Source: Norana najaformis (taxonomy: Eukaryota > Annelida > Clitellata > Crassiclitellata > Hormogastridae). From it: 64,000 bases of DNA. Of the stretch, positions 43,047 to 54,594 are shown piece by piece; the stretch's first letter is position 1; every line of letters begins with the position of its first letter. Location: NCBI GenBank assembly GCA_964023275.1, contig OZ029914.1, forward strand, positions 34,561,424-34,625,423, written 5' to 3'. The translations under genes and the position numbers were made by a program. The notes under the pieces were generated by a model. It was not told the origin of the DNA. It saw only the letters and a program-made list of their open reading frames with translations, and ran no database searches.

Positions 43047-46000
43047 ATGAGATTGAGAAGAAGAAGTCCTCGTGTGACACCAACAGCTCGAAGACGAAGA
43101 AGTGCCAACAGAACTGTCACTGGTCTGTATCAGCATTTTTCTGTGAAGTTGTATCATTTCCAGGCTACTGGACAATTAAATTTCATTCTGCTGAATTTGA
43201 ACTCAAAGACAGCTGTTTGAAATTCATACTTCCAAGGGAGGACATCGCATAAGATTGCAGTAATAAAAACTAAGGAATTTGACTCTTGAGTGTTGTTCTG
43301 TATGTCTGCCTTTATGGCTGTGCATCTTTTTTATTTGTGTGCTGTGTCATATGTTTAATTGTTTGTGTGTTTGTCCATGCCTACGATTCCTTGCTCAGCC
43401 GATGGACGTATGGCATGTTAGCAAATGCATTACTTACTTACTTACTTGGGTATTTGGGCATGAGATGTTTGAGAATTGGACACACCCCAGTTTCAGAGCC
43501 TCTGACTTGCAGCTGCATGCCGACAATAGCTAGGTTTCTGTGGCCTGGCAGATATCAATCAGGCTTCTCGAATGGACTGCGATTTCTGGACTACTGTTTC
43601 ACTTTAAACGATCACATATTGGTGCATTGTGACAGTGGCACTACAGAAGTTAGATTAGATTTAATTCTTCTGGAATAGTTTTCTTCTGCACTTCTGTAGT
43701 GTTCTGCATTCCCTTGATACATGTTCTGCTTATATGAAGTTTGATCATTTAGGTCTGTTAGATGACCATGTGGGCGGTGCTTTTCAGAGGTTCTCAGATT
43801 TGCTACATATATTTTGTCCTGCTAAGTGCACGCTGATTTGATTTCTGGTCCTCCTTTACTAGAGAATAATAATTATTTTTTTGTGCTGGAACTTTACATT
43901 TTACCCAAATTCAGTCCTCCTTTGAGGAACCTTGTTCATTTGTAGTATGTTTAAACATTTTACGTTTGCTGCTTATTGTAATTTACAAATTAAATAAATA
44001 AATGTATTTACAGCGATATTTTGTTTTGTTTTCTAGAAAATCATGTTGTTGACCTTACCTGCACTGGTGATGATGAGTTTTATGACCTAACTGATGTCTC
44101 TGAAAGTCCCGTTGTACTTGCTGGACAGTCTCCAATTGTGGTAGGAACTTTTGCTTACTTGCGCCCTTTTATTGGAAGTGGGCCCTTTATAACATAATTG
44201 GGGAGGCTTGCATTAAAAAACCCTCCACAACAAAAAAGGAAATACAAAATGCATGGCTGTATTTCTGTTTTTGTTGTCTGCCTTGTGCAAAATAAAGTAC
44301 TTGTATACATAATGACTAAGTATTTAAAGTTTTTTGTTTGGTTAGCTTATTTGTTTATCACTGAGTGACAGAGGGCGACACTTTACATTTTAGGTTAATT
44401 CCTTCATATAAATAATCTATTATTTGTATGAGTTGCTTTGGTCAAACTTAACCATTCCCTTAGCTATGCCCTGTATGTACCTTCTATCAACACCTGGAGA
44501 CTGTTCTTTCCCCGAGGTTAGCCTGGGAGTGCTTCCATTGCCTGAAGCTCTCTGCTGTGATTCATTGCGGTGGGATGGTGATAAAATTACAGGACTGTGT
44601 TGTAATGTACCTTGGGTGATAAATGGAAACGACTGCAACTGATTTATGTTGACACTTCTTGGTTTGCTGATGAGATTGGTCTTATGTGTCTGATTGTATT
44701 TACATTTGTAGCAAGTAGCTAATATCTGTTGAAAGTATGCTAATGTAAGTATGCTGTTGTTAAGTATGCTGCTTGAACTTTTTTGACAGTGTTTAGCATG
44801 TTGTAGAACATGATTACTAATGATAATGTGTACAATTTGTTTTAGATTTCTGATACACCCGTGGGTATGTATTGAGTATTTATGTATATTGAGAACACTA
44901 AGGAACAGTATGTTGGCCTCTGTTACCTAGATCTGTCTAGACTTTTGTTGTAATGTAGTGTCATCGGAATGTGTATTCCACCACTTAGAGACTTCTCAGT
45001 GTCATTCCTGACTCGACGCATGGTTTTGCACAGAAATTATAGGTGGAATGTATGTTCGTTTGAATAGTCACTTGGTAAGTTGCTAATGGTTCTTATACTC
45101 GTCTGTTTCTACTTATTTATTTGCCTTATTTCTGGTTTCTCTGACCTGTTGGCTTTTGACTGGACTTTTCGAGTGGATTATCTTTTTTGGCTACGGTTGC
45201 ACTTGAAGCGACCTTCGATCGATGCCTTGTGCATTATGATAAGGACACTGTTGAAGTTGTGAGATTAAATTAGGTTAAGACATCACTAGACACTCACTTG
45301 AGTTTAAAAAGTTAATTAAATCAGTGCTTTTTAAACAAAATAATGAAGCATGAGTAGTTATTAGAATATGGGTAATTAGAAGAAAAACGGTATTACAGAC
45401 TTCTTAACAAAGGCACTAAATTCCAGAATACTGTTGCTTTTAACACATGCAGGAAACTCAGTGTAAGAGTAACACTGAATTTAAAGACCACACTTCATCA
45501 TATTTCTTGACCTTAGTATACAAACATTGAAACAGAACGGTTTGAACTTTTTTGTCCTGGTAGCTTAAATAAAAATGGTTCATTCATTCATTGATTCATT
45601 CAGAGTTTTTTATCCTGGTATCTTAAATGAAATTGGTTTATTCATTAATTCATTCAGAGCACTTGTACAGCACTCCTTCAAGATATCCACCCTGAAGTGC
45701 TCCCAGCCCAGTCCCAGCAAAAGAGAACAGTTTTTAAGTGTTGGTGAAAGGTGTACTGGTATGTAGCATCCGTAGCTACAAGGACTTGCAGATTCAGAGG
45801 ACGGGTATTCCAGATAGATGGCGAAACCACTGAATAGGCATGATGTTGAATTTGTTGAAGTGCATGTTAAAGGGAACAACAAATTCACCTATGGTCATGG
45901 AGCGGAGCTTTCTGAAACAGGGCAGCAAAGCTCACCTGAGCTGACGCAAGGTTATGATAGGTACCTAACAGAAATACAGGTTTCAGGTGTGTTTCTTGTT

Positions 46001-47338
46001 TCTTTTAGGTCACCCGCCTTTGAGGCAAACTGTCGAGGGTGAATCATCTGATCTGCCACCACTGCAGCTGCCAGACAGTGAAACCGAAACTGAAGAACTA
46101 CCGGCTTTTCCTTTTATTGTTTCGAAACCACAAAATAGGTATCAGTTTGCATTATTTATTTATTAACCTGATTCTCAGAAGTTTCTAGTTGAAAACGGGA
46201 ACTAAAATTAATTTTAAAAATTGCAAGTGTAATTCTCAAAATTATTAAGTGAAAACAGTTGTACATATGTTATTTATCTAACACTGACCTAGGAAACGCT
46301 CAGTGGTAGTCTCTCAATCTAATGTTATTTTCCTCAAGCCGTTTTTGTAAACTTGAACAAAAACTACACTAGAGCCTCGTTATCATACCTTTATTACCAC
46401 ATGAATTCTAATATAACACAGTCAGGGGCATGGATCCCAAATTTAGTTCAGCATTTAGAAAATGATCGAGTTATAATGCAATCTCATAGTAATGCGGTTG
46501 TTGATATGGTTCCCAAAAGCAATGTTTTAAAGAGGTTCTGCTGTGTTTTTAATCTGTTTTCCATTCACGATGTCATTTGGCGCAGTTACAATCTGCCGTA
46601 AAAAGAAGTGTTTGTTTATGTATTTCAGTGAGTCAAATCAAGTGCAGTCTTCAACTGTGTCGTGTCCAATATGTTTAGATTCTCTTCCCCAGGTGGGTCG
46701 ATAGAAATGTATTGTCAGTAGGAAAGAAAACACTGGTTGAGGCCACGTCTGTCTGTCTGTCTGTACTGTCTGTCTATCTGTGTGTCTGTCTGTCACATGA
46801 TTCCACAACTGTGTGGCCTCTGCTGGCCATTGTTTTCTGCTTTTTGTATGTAGCAGATTATGTGTGTGAAGAAATTAGCAGGAACAGCTAATTGTTTTCT
46901 TTGATATAACCTGATACACTCACATGTAAATGAAAAACCGTCACCTGTGTGTCAATAAAATGATTTAAGTACTGGATGGTTTTGGCTGTTTCTTGTATGT
47001 ATATTGCCAAACTTTTTTCTGTGTGACCTTTGACAGTTGTCTAGCAGTAACATATCCGTGGAATTGATTTCTTTTTTGAAGCTATGGTCTCAGTGGTTTT
47101 CATGTTGTATTTAGAGACAAAGCCATTATCAGTTCTGACTAAAATGGTGATTTTGCTAAAGTTGTTTTGATCTTTGAAGATTCGTGCTCGTCATCTTCAG
47201 CTGGTTTCAACCAAGTGTGGCCACGTGTTCTGCCAGCAGTGCATTGATGACCTTCTCAAGGAGAGGTCAGGATCAGACCGTTGCCCTACGTGTAGGAAGA
47301 CGATTTCAAAGAAAACTGTTCATCCTATCTACATCTGA
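43047..47338 (+). CDS. RNF4: RNF4-like SUMO-targeted ubiquitin ligase
   Basis: Nuclear RING E3 ligase expected to bind poly-SUMO chains and ubiquitylate SUMO-modified proteins. Six exons join in phase: 43047-43122, 44037-44140, 44846-44864, 46009-46138, 46629-46692 and 47180-47338, giving 183 residues against 190 in human. The basic N-terminus (MRLRRRSPR, ARRRRS) is followed by SUMO-interaction-type motifs VVDLT (29-33), FYDLT (40-44), PVVLA (50-54) and PIVIS (58-62). The RING shows CPIC (122-125), KCGHVFCQQC (143-152) and CPTCRK (166-171). The C-terminus is HPIYI, as in vertebrate RNF4, where this end is needed for dimerisation. An in-frame TAG lies two codons before the ATG. Intron 2 carries the duplicated segment 44467-44549. 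Confidence 0.95.
44467..44549 (-). repeat. Duplicated ~83-bp segment, RNF4 intron copy
   Basis: Near-identical to 41240-41322 in the same orientation, 3.2 kb away. On the minus strand it is open and reads GNGSTPRLTSGKEQSPGVD, bounded by a GAAG|GTACAT donor-like site. It could be an upstream CCDC149 exon lying antisense within an RNF4 intron, or a duplicated exon fragment. Confidence 0.85.
45215..45270 (-). repeat. Dispersed repeat R2, reverse copy
   Basis: TCGATCGATGCCTTGTGCAT followed by TATGATAAGGACACTGTTGA and GATTAAATTAGG matches the reverse R2 copies at 51150-51215 and 51790-51870. A ~50-bp imperfect direct repeat (CTTAAATRAAATTGGTT, ATTCATTCAGAG) follows at 45560-45660. Confidence 0.55.
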
Positions 47339-47815
47339 AGGCGGCTGTGAATTTTCTGTGAATGAAAATTGGAAGTGTGTGAAAGACCTCCAAAAACCTG
47401 TTTCTTAGTTTTCTGGTGCATTTCACTGATTGTCCAAATGTTAGGTGCCAGTCACTTTATGTATGTAGCTGCTAAGCACTTGTTTTTCAAATGGCTTGGC
47501 ACCTGCATTTGCATGTATGCAATGCATGTATGTGTGCATTAGTGTGTGTGTGTGTGTGTGTATGCGTCGTATGTATGTATGTATTTTACTGATTGTCAAA
47601 AATTTAAACATCAGTCACTTATATCTTAAATTATTACAATCTGGAGTAATGCCTACAAAGCTGTTGAGCTTTTATTCGAAAAATAACTGGACATCTAGTG
47701 TGCCTGTGTATGTGGATGTATTTATGTATGCTTGCATGTGCTGTATATGCATATGGATGCATGTTGTGTGTATGTAACTGGCACCTTTTAATAACCTTAT
47801 GTATATGATGTATAG

Positions 47816-49311
47816 TCAAATAGCGTGATAGTTGAGTATGTGCTGCAGCCTTGAAAGATTGACACTGCTGTCCTGGGGAAGCTGCTGAAGTGAGTTTAAG
47901 GTTGTTAGCATGGGCACATTTGAACACTGCATGAGCATGGTTTTCTGGAAAAAACTTGCCACTTTATCGCTTTTACCATTTTCTGAAGTTCTCCTGCTTT
48001 GCTGCTGAACAGTAGAAGATGATAAGAAGGTATCTGTGATTGATATTTTGATTAAAAGGTAACTAAATTAAATATGAAAATGCATATACATACAGGTGAG
48101 CTTACTTTGTCTTGTTGGTTTTTTCTACATTTGAGAATTTTGATTTTATTCCATTTTTTGAAGTACAGCATTGCCTCTGTTTTTCTTGCAAACTAAATAA
48201 ATTTATATAAATAAATAAATAGTATATATATATATAATATATACCAAAATGGGTATTATAGATTATCACAAATTGTATGGTGGTGTTTCCTGTCTTAAAA
48301 TAATGAATCCTTATTTCTTTCTGTGGAACTAACCTGGCCTCCATATAAATAGGCTCCATATAAAGCTACATATAAATTTGTGAATCAGAAAGCAGTGTGA
48401 ACTTTGAGCCCTTATTAATGTCTGATCAATGACTTCGTGCTTTGTTTACATAATACACATTGTTGTTGCCCATTGCTATCTCTCATCATCATCATACTTC
48501 CTGGCACCAGACTCAGTGCCTTTGTGAGGTTCTTTACAGTTGCTCTACAAGTGTGTTCACACATACATACACACATACATGCATACATAGATACATACAT
48601 ACATGGGTGAAAATAAGTGATCTCCTTTCTTCTCTGTCATTTGTCAAATGGTGTGTTTTTCTGATGTTTAGTCCGAGTCACATGTCTTCATTTATATTGT
48701 CGATCCAGTGCAGTCATTGTCTATATGTATATATCTGGACTTGTATAAAGCGCGTTTTAGAAACTCCGCAAAAGCACTTTGAATGCGGCAAGTCAGCAGA
48801 TCTAAACAGGTGAGATTTAATTCCCGGCTGCCGTGGATGTTTAGACGCCGGGTTGCCACGCCTTTGTTTTTCATTCCCTTCAATCTTACATGTAGTGCAT
48901 TTTCTGCGATTGGGTTTGCATTCATGCTTTCTTCATGCCTGGCTTTTGAGTGGAAGGTCAATATTATTTGTATCGATTCAGGTTACTCCTTTGAGGTATT
49001 AGGTAAAAGCAGGTGGTTGAGAGTCCACTTTGAGGCTTTTGTGGAGTGTACCCTCCTAACCTCACCTTGTAGAAATACTTTTAAAATAGTTGCCCATAAT
49101 TTGAGGGCATTTGGGAGGGGCAAAGGCTCAGTTGGGGGCGTGGTCCTCTGGTTCCCCTGTAGAGCCGTCACTGGGCACCATCTTTGACCTCCAAAATATA
49201 GCATTGTCGTATGAGTGAGTGCCATTTAGCGAGGACTTCCTGTGACTCGGCAAGCAGCATTCGGAGACGACGTCCAACGAACTCGGCATTTGTCCTCGGG
49301 TCGGACATCGT
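47816..49311 (-). CDS. Unidentified spliced gene candidate
   Basis: Three exon-like segments lie in order on the minus strand, and I do not recognise the protein. First exon 49311-49189: ATG, MSDPRTNAEFVGRRLR then MMLLAESQEVLAKWHSLIRQ, ending GAG|GTCAAA in phase 0; it looks like an amphipathic helix. Second, about 48187-48108: EAMLYFKKWNKIKILKC, ending AAA|GTAAGC in phase 0. Last, 48004-47816: follows TTCAG, reads QQSRRTSENGKSDKVASFFQ, NVPMLTTLNSLQQLPQDSS and ends RLQHILNYHAI stop. The last two join in phase; the link between the first two does not, so at least one exon is missing or misplaced. Position and strand fit the head-to-head, tail-to-tail pattern of the window. Confidence 0.4.
48555..48606. 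repeat. (CATA)n microsatellite and dispersed tail
   Basis: ACATACATACAC/CATACATA units follow a GTGCCTTTGTGAGGTTC tail at 48516. A second tail with AAAGCGCGTTTTAG is at 48736-48800. Both lie between exon-like segments of the unidentified minus-strand gene. Confidence 0.8.
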
Positions 49312-49418
49312 GCAATAAATGGAGCACCAGAAACAACATTTTATAACTGCTAGGAAGTCAGCAGTAGTAGTACAGTAGTTCGAGTGTTTGACGACATCTT
49401 ACGGCATCAAAGGCTGTT

Positions 49419-49420
<2 letters not shown>

Positions 49421-49467
<47 letters not shown>
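49421..49467. repeat. (TA)n microsatellite
   Basis: Pure TA run of about 46 bp. A shorter one is at 49706-49730, flanked by an inverted pair GTTGCACGTGGCACC (49651) and GTGCCACTTGCAAC (49694). Confidence 0.95.
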
Positions 49468-49468
<1 letters not shown>

Positions 49469-49706
49469 AGACGCAACACGTTCTTTTTGAAAAAATTCGT
49501 TTTCTCTTATTCACATCAACTCCGACAGTTTATCGTAAAAACCGAACCAGACGACTACTGAACTTCAGCAATGTTCTCTGTTTACACTTGCTGCGACAGA
49601 TTATTGTTCTAGTTCACCCGCGAATACCTTGCTAGCCAAGTCCTTTTCAGTTGCACGTGGCACCAAAAGACTAGGTATAATTCCCTCCACACGTGCCACT
49701 TGCAAC

Positions 49707-49738
<32 letters not shown>

Positions 49739-50099
49739 TGTAGCCCGGCCACTGTAGGCCTATAGGTAATCATAATTGCGCATTTATATAGCAGCTCTTC
49801 AGAAAACTCCAAAGTGCTCCCGACTTGACAAAACAAGACCACGATGAAAAGGGTCTTCAATCGTTGGCGAAACAGAGGCAAAGAAAGAGCAAGAAGTTCA
49901 TACAGGCATGCACGTGTCATATCATGTCTGGGTCATTAAGTAGAAGCGTCGAAAGGCATGACACGTCGGCATTGTCTTGCTGAACGTTTAAAGCGAGTTT
50001 AGACGGGTCGTTCAACGGTCGTTAAGCGCATTCTAATCAATCTTTTTACTGCGCGCAATCTTTTGTAACAAAAATTCAACATTTCCGAAGTTGGAAAAA

Positions 50100-50740
50100 A
50101 TATTGCCGCTTTAGATCGTTGAGAAAACTACCCCGTTACTTTGTCAAAAGGCTGCGTGCGGCTGATAAGTTGCTTTGATGGCAGTAAAATCGATCCAAGG
50201 CCTGTCGACTTCTTTGTCGGAAATCTTTGCAAGTGCCACGAAATGACTAAAGGGGCCGCTGATTTCTTTGTCCGAGAACGCATTTTGCCGGATGGAACGG
50301 CTGCGAATAATTTGCTTCTGTTGTGTGCGCGTCGTTTCGCTGTGACGGGAGCGTTGCTAGGTGGTCCACACACAAACACTCTTAATAGCCCAAAAAGAGC
50401 ACCGAGACAATTAACGAGGTTGCTGATGAAAGCCACACTTAATCGGCCTCCTCTTGATGCAACCGACACAGCGCTGTTGTCTGCGAGACATTCGCGTATC
50501 CATGGCTGCAGACGTTGCCAGGTGCCCCAGTAAAAGCCATATCCTCTGCAGGTGCGTAACCAGGGTTGAATAAAACAAGGGTGACAGCTATGGGTGGGTC
50601 GGACCCATATCGTCATATAAAAAACCGAAACCGACACCGAAGTTGGTATTCGGAAAACCGAAAAATACCTAAAAAATGAAGATAACCGAAAAACCGAAAA
50701 GTCGGTAGAGACAGCAACCCAACTCTCAAAATACACGAGT
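50100..50740. other. Open but unconvincing region, both strands
   Basis: Frames of 202 codons (minus, 50736-50128) and 130 codons (plus, 50141-50533) overlap. Neither shows a family motif, and the minus frame runs through an ACCGAAA-rich low-complexity tract at 50600-50705. I cannot assign a gene. The rest of 49312-51894 holds R2 copies and presumably the promoter of the gene starting at 51895. Confidence 0.3.
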
Positions 50741-51149
50741 TTTCAATTTCTCGGGTTTTTAGTTAAGTGTAAGTTTTTAATAATAAGCCAAACTATATAT
50801 ATTGTGCGTATATTTATAAGCATATAAGCATTTTATTTTTAATTCTCGTGGTTTTCTTCACTGTTCATCGCTCTTTTGCTCTGCTGCATTTGTGTTATCT
50901 TTATGTTTTCCTTGGCTTCAGACCTTTTGCATAACTGAATCGGAATTAAGCAATCTCCTCAAGATCAGCCTCACAGTGGAGCTTGATACATATTTGAACG
51001 GGCGTCAAAAACCTGTTACTCGAGCTACAGCCACCCTAAACGCATCCTGCTAAGTCCCAAAGATGCTGTTTTAAGGGACTTACGGATCTTACTTCGTTCT
51101 GTCCAGAGGACTGTGACTTCGAAGTGCTATTCTGCTTAAAAGCGACCAT

Positions 51150-51215
51150 CGTTTGATGCATTTTGCATTATTATAACGGCGCTACATAAGTCCACAGATT
51201 ACATTATATTATACT
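51150..51215 (-). repeat. Dispersed repeat R2, reverse copy
   Basis: TTTGATGCATTTTGCATTATTATAACGGCGCTACATAAGTCC with an ATTACATTATATTATA end. It is followed at 51260-51305 by two copies of GTAAAAACCTCAC(A/G)GAGGCC. Confidence 0.6.
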
Positions 51216-51789
51216 GCTGAGACCACGTTATCGTAGCTTTACCTATCTACATAGCACATTGTAAAAACCTCACAGAGGCCACCTTGTAAAAACCTCACGG
51301 AGGCCATGACTACAGCAGCGCTGCGCAGTCATGCGTGTCGGTTCCATCATGCAGCTGGGTGCGCCACTAAGGCCTCAGGTCGTCAGCTGCACGTGAAGCG
51401 TTACGCACTTCGGCGCATATATAGTCTCTTTACGTCAGGTCTACCAACATAATCTCTGACGCAGATAAGTCATCGTCTAAGACATTCTTTTCAGTGTCGC
51501 GTCTACTACTATAATATTAATAGGACATTTGTCCTAATGATCACAGTTTTGTTTCAGGCAGAGAATTCGTTGTGCAGTTAATGCCATACACTGCAGTATT
51601 CGGTTCAACACATCTTGCGCATATCAGGGTCTAAGACGTATTCTCATCGCGTTGGTGTGCGCTTCAAATTCTTCGTGGGCATTTTGCCCAAGAGATCACA
51701 ACTTAGCCTCAGGCGGAGAGATTCATGATACAGGCTCATTCATTTCGACCGAGCTTCTTAAAAGGATTAAGATTAACTACGGTTTCACT

Positions 51790-51872
51790 TAAGCGTTAAT
51801 GCCTTGTGCATTATGATAACGGCGCTGTAGAAGTCACAGATTAGATTAGATTAGATTAGACTAAATTTGATG
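51790..51872 (-). repeat. Dispersed repeat R2, reverse copy with ATTAG tail
   Basis: TTAATGCCTTGTGCATTATG, ATAACGGCGCTGTAGAAGTC, then four GATTA units. It ends about 25 bp before the start codon at 51895, so it probably contributes to the promoter or 5' leader of that gene. Confidence 0.7.
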
Positions 51873-51894
51873 CAGGCCTAATAGCAGCGAAAAT

Positions 51895-54514
51895 ATGACA
51901 TCGGCTGCATTAATCGTCGTTCTTGGTTTTCTGATGATGATCACAGTCGTTTTCTGTCAGACTCATTCTTCAGGTAAGCTACATGTAACTGCAAAACTTC
52001 GTTGATGTTATAGGAAAGAGTTATTATAATTGGCTGTTTCTTCAGCAAACCTACCTATGCCAACTCCGAAAATGTTACAGTTATGAGGAAGAGCTACTCT
52101 GCTTTAAAACGGTTGAAAGCTGTTTGGACTAGAGGACGATCTTAAAGTGTTAGTCAGCTCGGACTGAAAAACATTTCCTCAAAATTAGTTAGAAAAAGTT
52201 TGTTAACTACAAACTGAGATTTTGCAGCTAAACTACTAGTTACAACTGATTTTGAAAAAAGGTAGTTAAGTACTTTTTAACCACTTAAATGTAATTTAAC
52301 TACTAGTTTTTAACTACAGGAATTAACTACTACCCATCACAGTGCATCAGGACCTGAAACATCTTAAATTAGCCTATTTTAACAATATTTGAAGTACTTG
52401 CAGCAAGTGATAAAATAAGATCGAACCGAATTCGAACGTTACGTTACGTTACAGAAAATGTTCGTCTGTTTTTTTTACCGCAGCTCTGAACGTCACGACG
52501 AACGCCACGTCTTTCTGCGTGGAATACAGAGACTCCGGACTTCAACTAAGTGGATTGGATTCGATGGTATTCAGTCTGCAATGTTCGGCCAGTGCTTATA
52601 TCAGGTTAAGCGCAGGAAATGGCTTCTATTCGGAACAGGATTATGTCATCGTCATCACTAACCAATTAGGCGCCAATTATTCGATTGGGTGAGAAGACGC
52701 TCCGTTCTGTTTCACTCCCTAAACAGTTTACACATTAATTAATTAGTCAATTAATTAGTTTAATTAATTAATTAATTAATTCTGTTCACCTCCTTTCATA
52801 ATAACATTGGGGAAGAGGAGATCAGACGAGACATATAGGTGGACATGTCTGATGAGACAAGTTTACGAAAAACACGACATTTTTATCAGTCGGTTGTTCA
52901 TTTGTCCGATCGGTTATTTGAATCCAATCTCATAAGTTATCATTATGTCGCATTTTCTTTATGTTTAATGCTCTGACTTTGGACAAATTTTATAAATATA
53001 ACTCTCTTCTTGGGGACTCCGCGACGCTCGATGAACTCTGTGGCATGGCCGATGATGCTCGTCTCTTTAAAGCAATCTTGAACAAGCCAAACCATGTCTT
53101 ACAACAGCTACTCCCGCCAATTAATGCCCTCAGTTATTCCCTACGGCCCCGCGCTCATGACCGTATTATTCCTTCCGCTGAAAGTTTAACGCGTAAATGT
53201 TTTATTATTAGGATGTTGTATGCATATTGTTTTTCTTGTGTTCTTAAATACATGTAAACAGATGTGTGATTAGGTATTGGTTAATAAAGAATATGCCTAC
53301 TTACTTTACTGCTTAGATATTACCCTCACACTTACAAGTCTAACGTCACGAAGAAGTCTGCGTCAAGTCCTGCCGCCACATTGTACTGGATCTCTTGGAA
53401 GAACGGAATAATTGCAGCAGGACTCGGTTCAATTGTTGGAATGACTCCACTGGTTGTGTTCAACGATCAGAGCTTCGCAGCTTCTGAACAGACCATGACC
53501 TATATGGGACTCTGCAGTCTGGCAGATGCATTCTGGACATTCGCAATCACAACCAACGGTATGAAGGTCTACAGAGGACTGGTTGTATGTATGTACCGAA
53601 TGTATGAATGTATGTATGCATGCATGCATGTATGTATCTATTTATGCATGTATATATGTATGTATGTATATATGTATGTAAGTATGTATGTATGTATGAA
53701 TGCATGCATGTATGTATGTATGAATGCATGCATGTATGTATGTATGTATGTATGGATGGATGGATGTATGTATGTATGTATGTATCTATGTAAGTAAGTA
53801 TGTATGTATGCATGTATGTATGTATGTATCTATGTAAGTATGTATGTATGGATGTACGTATGCATGTATCTATGTAAAATATGTATATGTGTATGTGTGT
53901 AAGCATGTGTGACATGTATGAATGCATGTATGTATGTATGTATGCATGTATGTATGTATATATGTATGTATGTATCTATGTATGGATAAATGTATGCATG
54001 TATCTATGTAAGTATGTATATTTGTGTGTGTAGGCATGTGTGACATGTATGTATGCATGTATGTATGTATGTATGCATGTATGACATGTATGTATGCATG
54101 TATATATGTATGTATGAGGACCATCAAAATATCGCCTTTTAAGTACCTTTCAAAACGCTGCCGTTTCTTCTTGCTTCTGTTGAAGCCTAAATACTTTGTT
54201 TTTGTTTATAGACTCTGCGCTGACGTCATTGGGCCTAAATGCAACGCTGTCGACTGCAAGTCCTCCTTTGATAATTCCACAGACAGGTAGTCTAAAATAG
54301 ACGCTTTTGTCTGCTGCAGCCTTAGTTGGCCTAGACATTTCTTTTCTTCTTTTTTTCGCCTTGCCAACTCAAAATTGACGCAAGCTCCTTGGCGACAACC
54401 AGCTGCAAACCTGTGCTTCGTTGTCGAAGACAAATGACCACGAAAAAATCGGATTTAGGATGAGCAATCGTAACAATAAACTTTGATATTAGTATTGATA
54501 TACTATTACATAGA

Positions 54515-54594
<80 letters not shown>

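Noticed and set aside
50128-50736. 202-codon minus-strand ORF as a gene
   Set aside because: No motif, overlaps a competing plus-strand frame and runs through low-complexity ACCGAAA sequence. It is recorded only as an unassigned open region.
53585-54116. Long Tyr/Met/Cys (plus) and Ile/His/Thr (minus) ORFs
   Set aside because: They are translations of a TATG microsatellite lying wholly within intron 3. The ORFs at 61700-62096 and 63550-63922 are rejected for the same reason.
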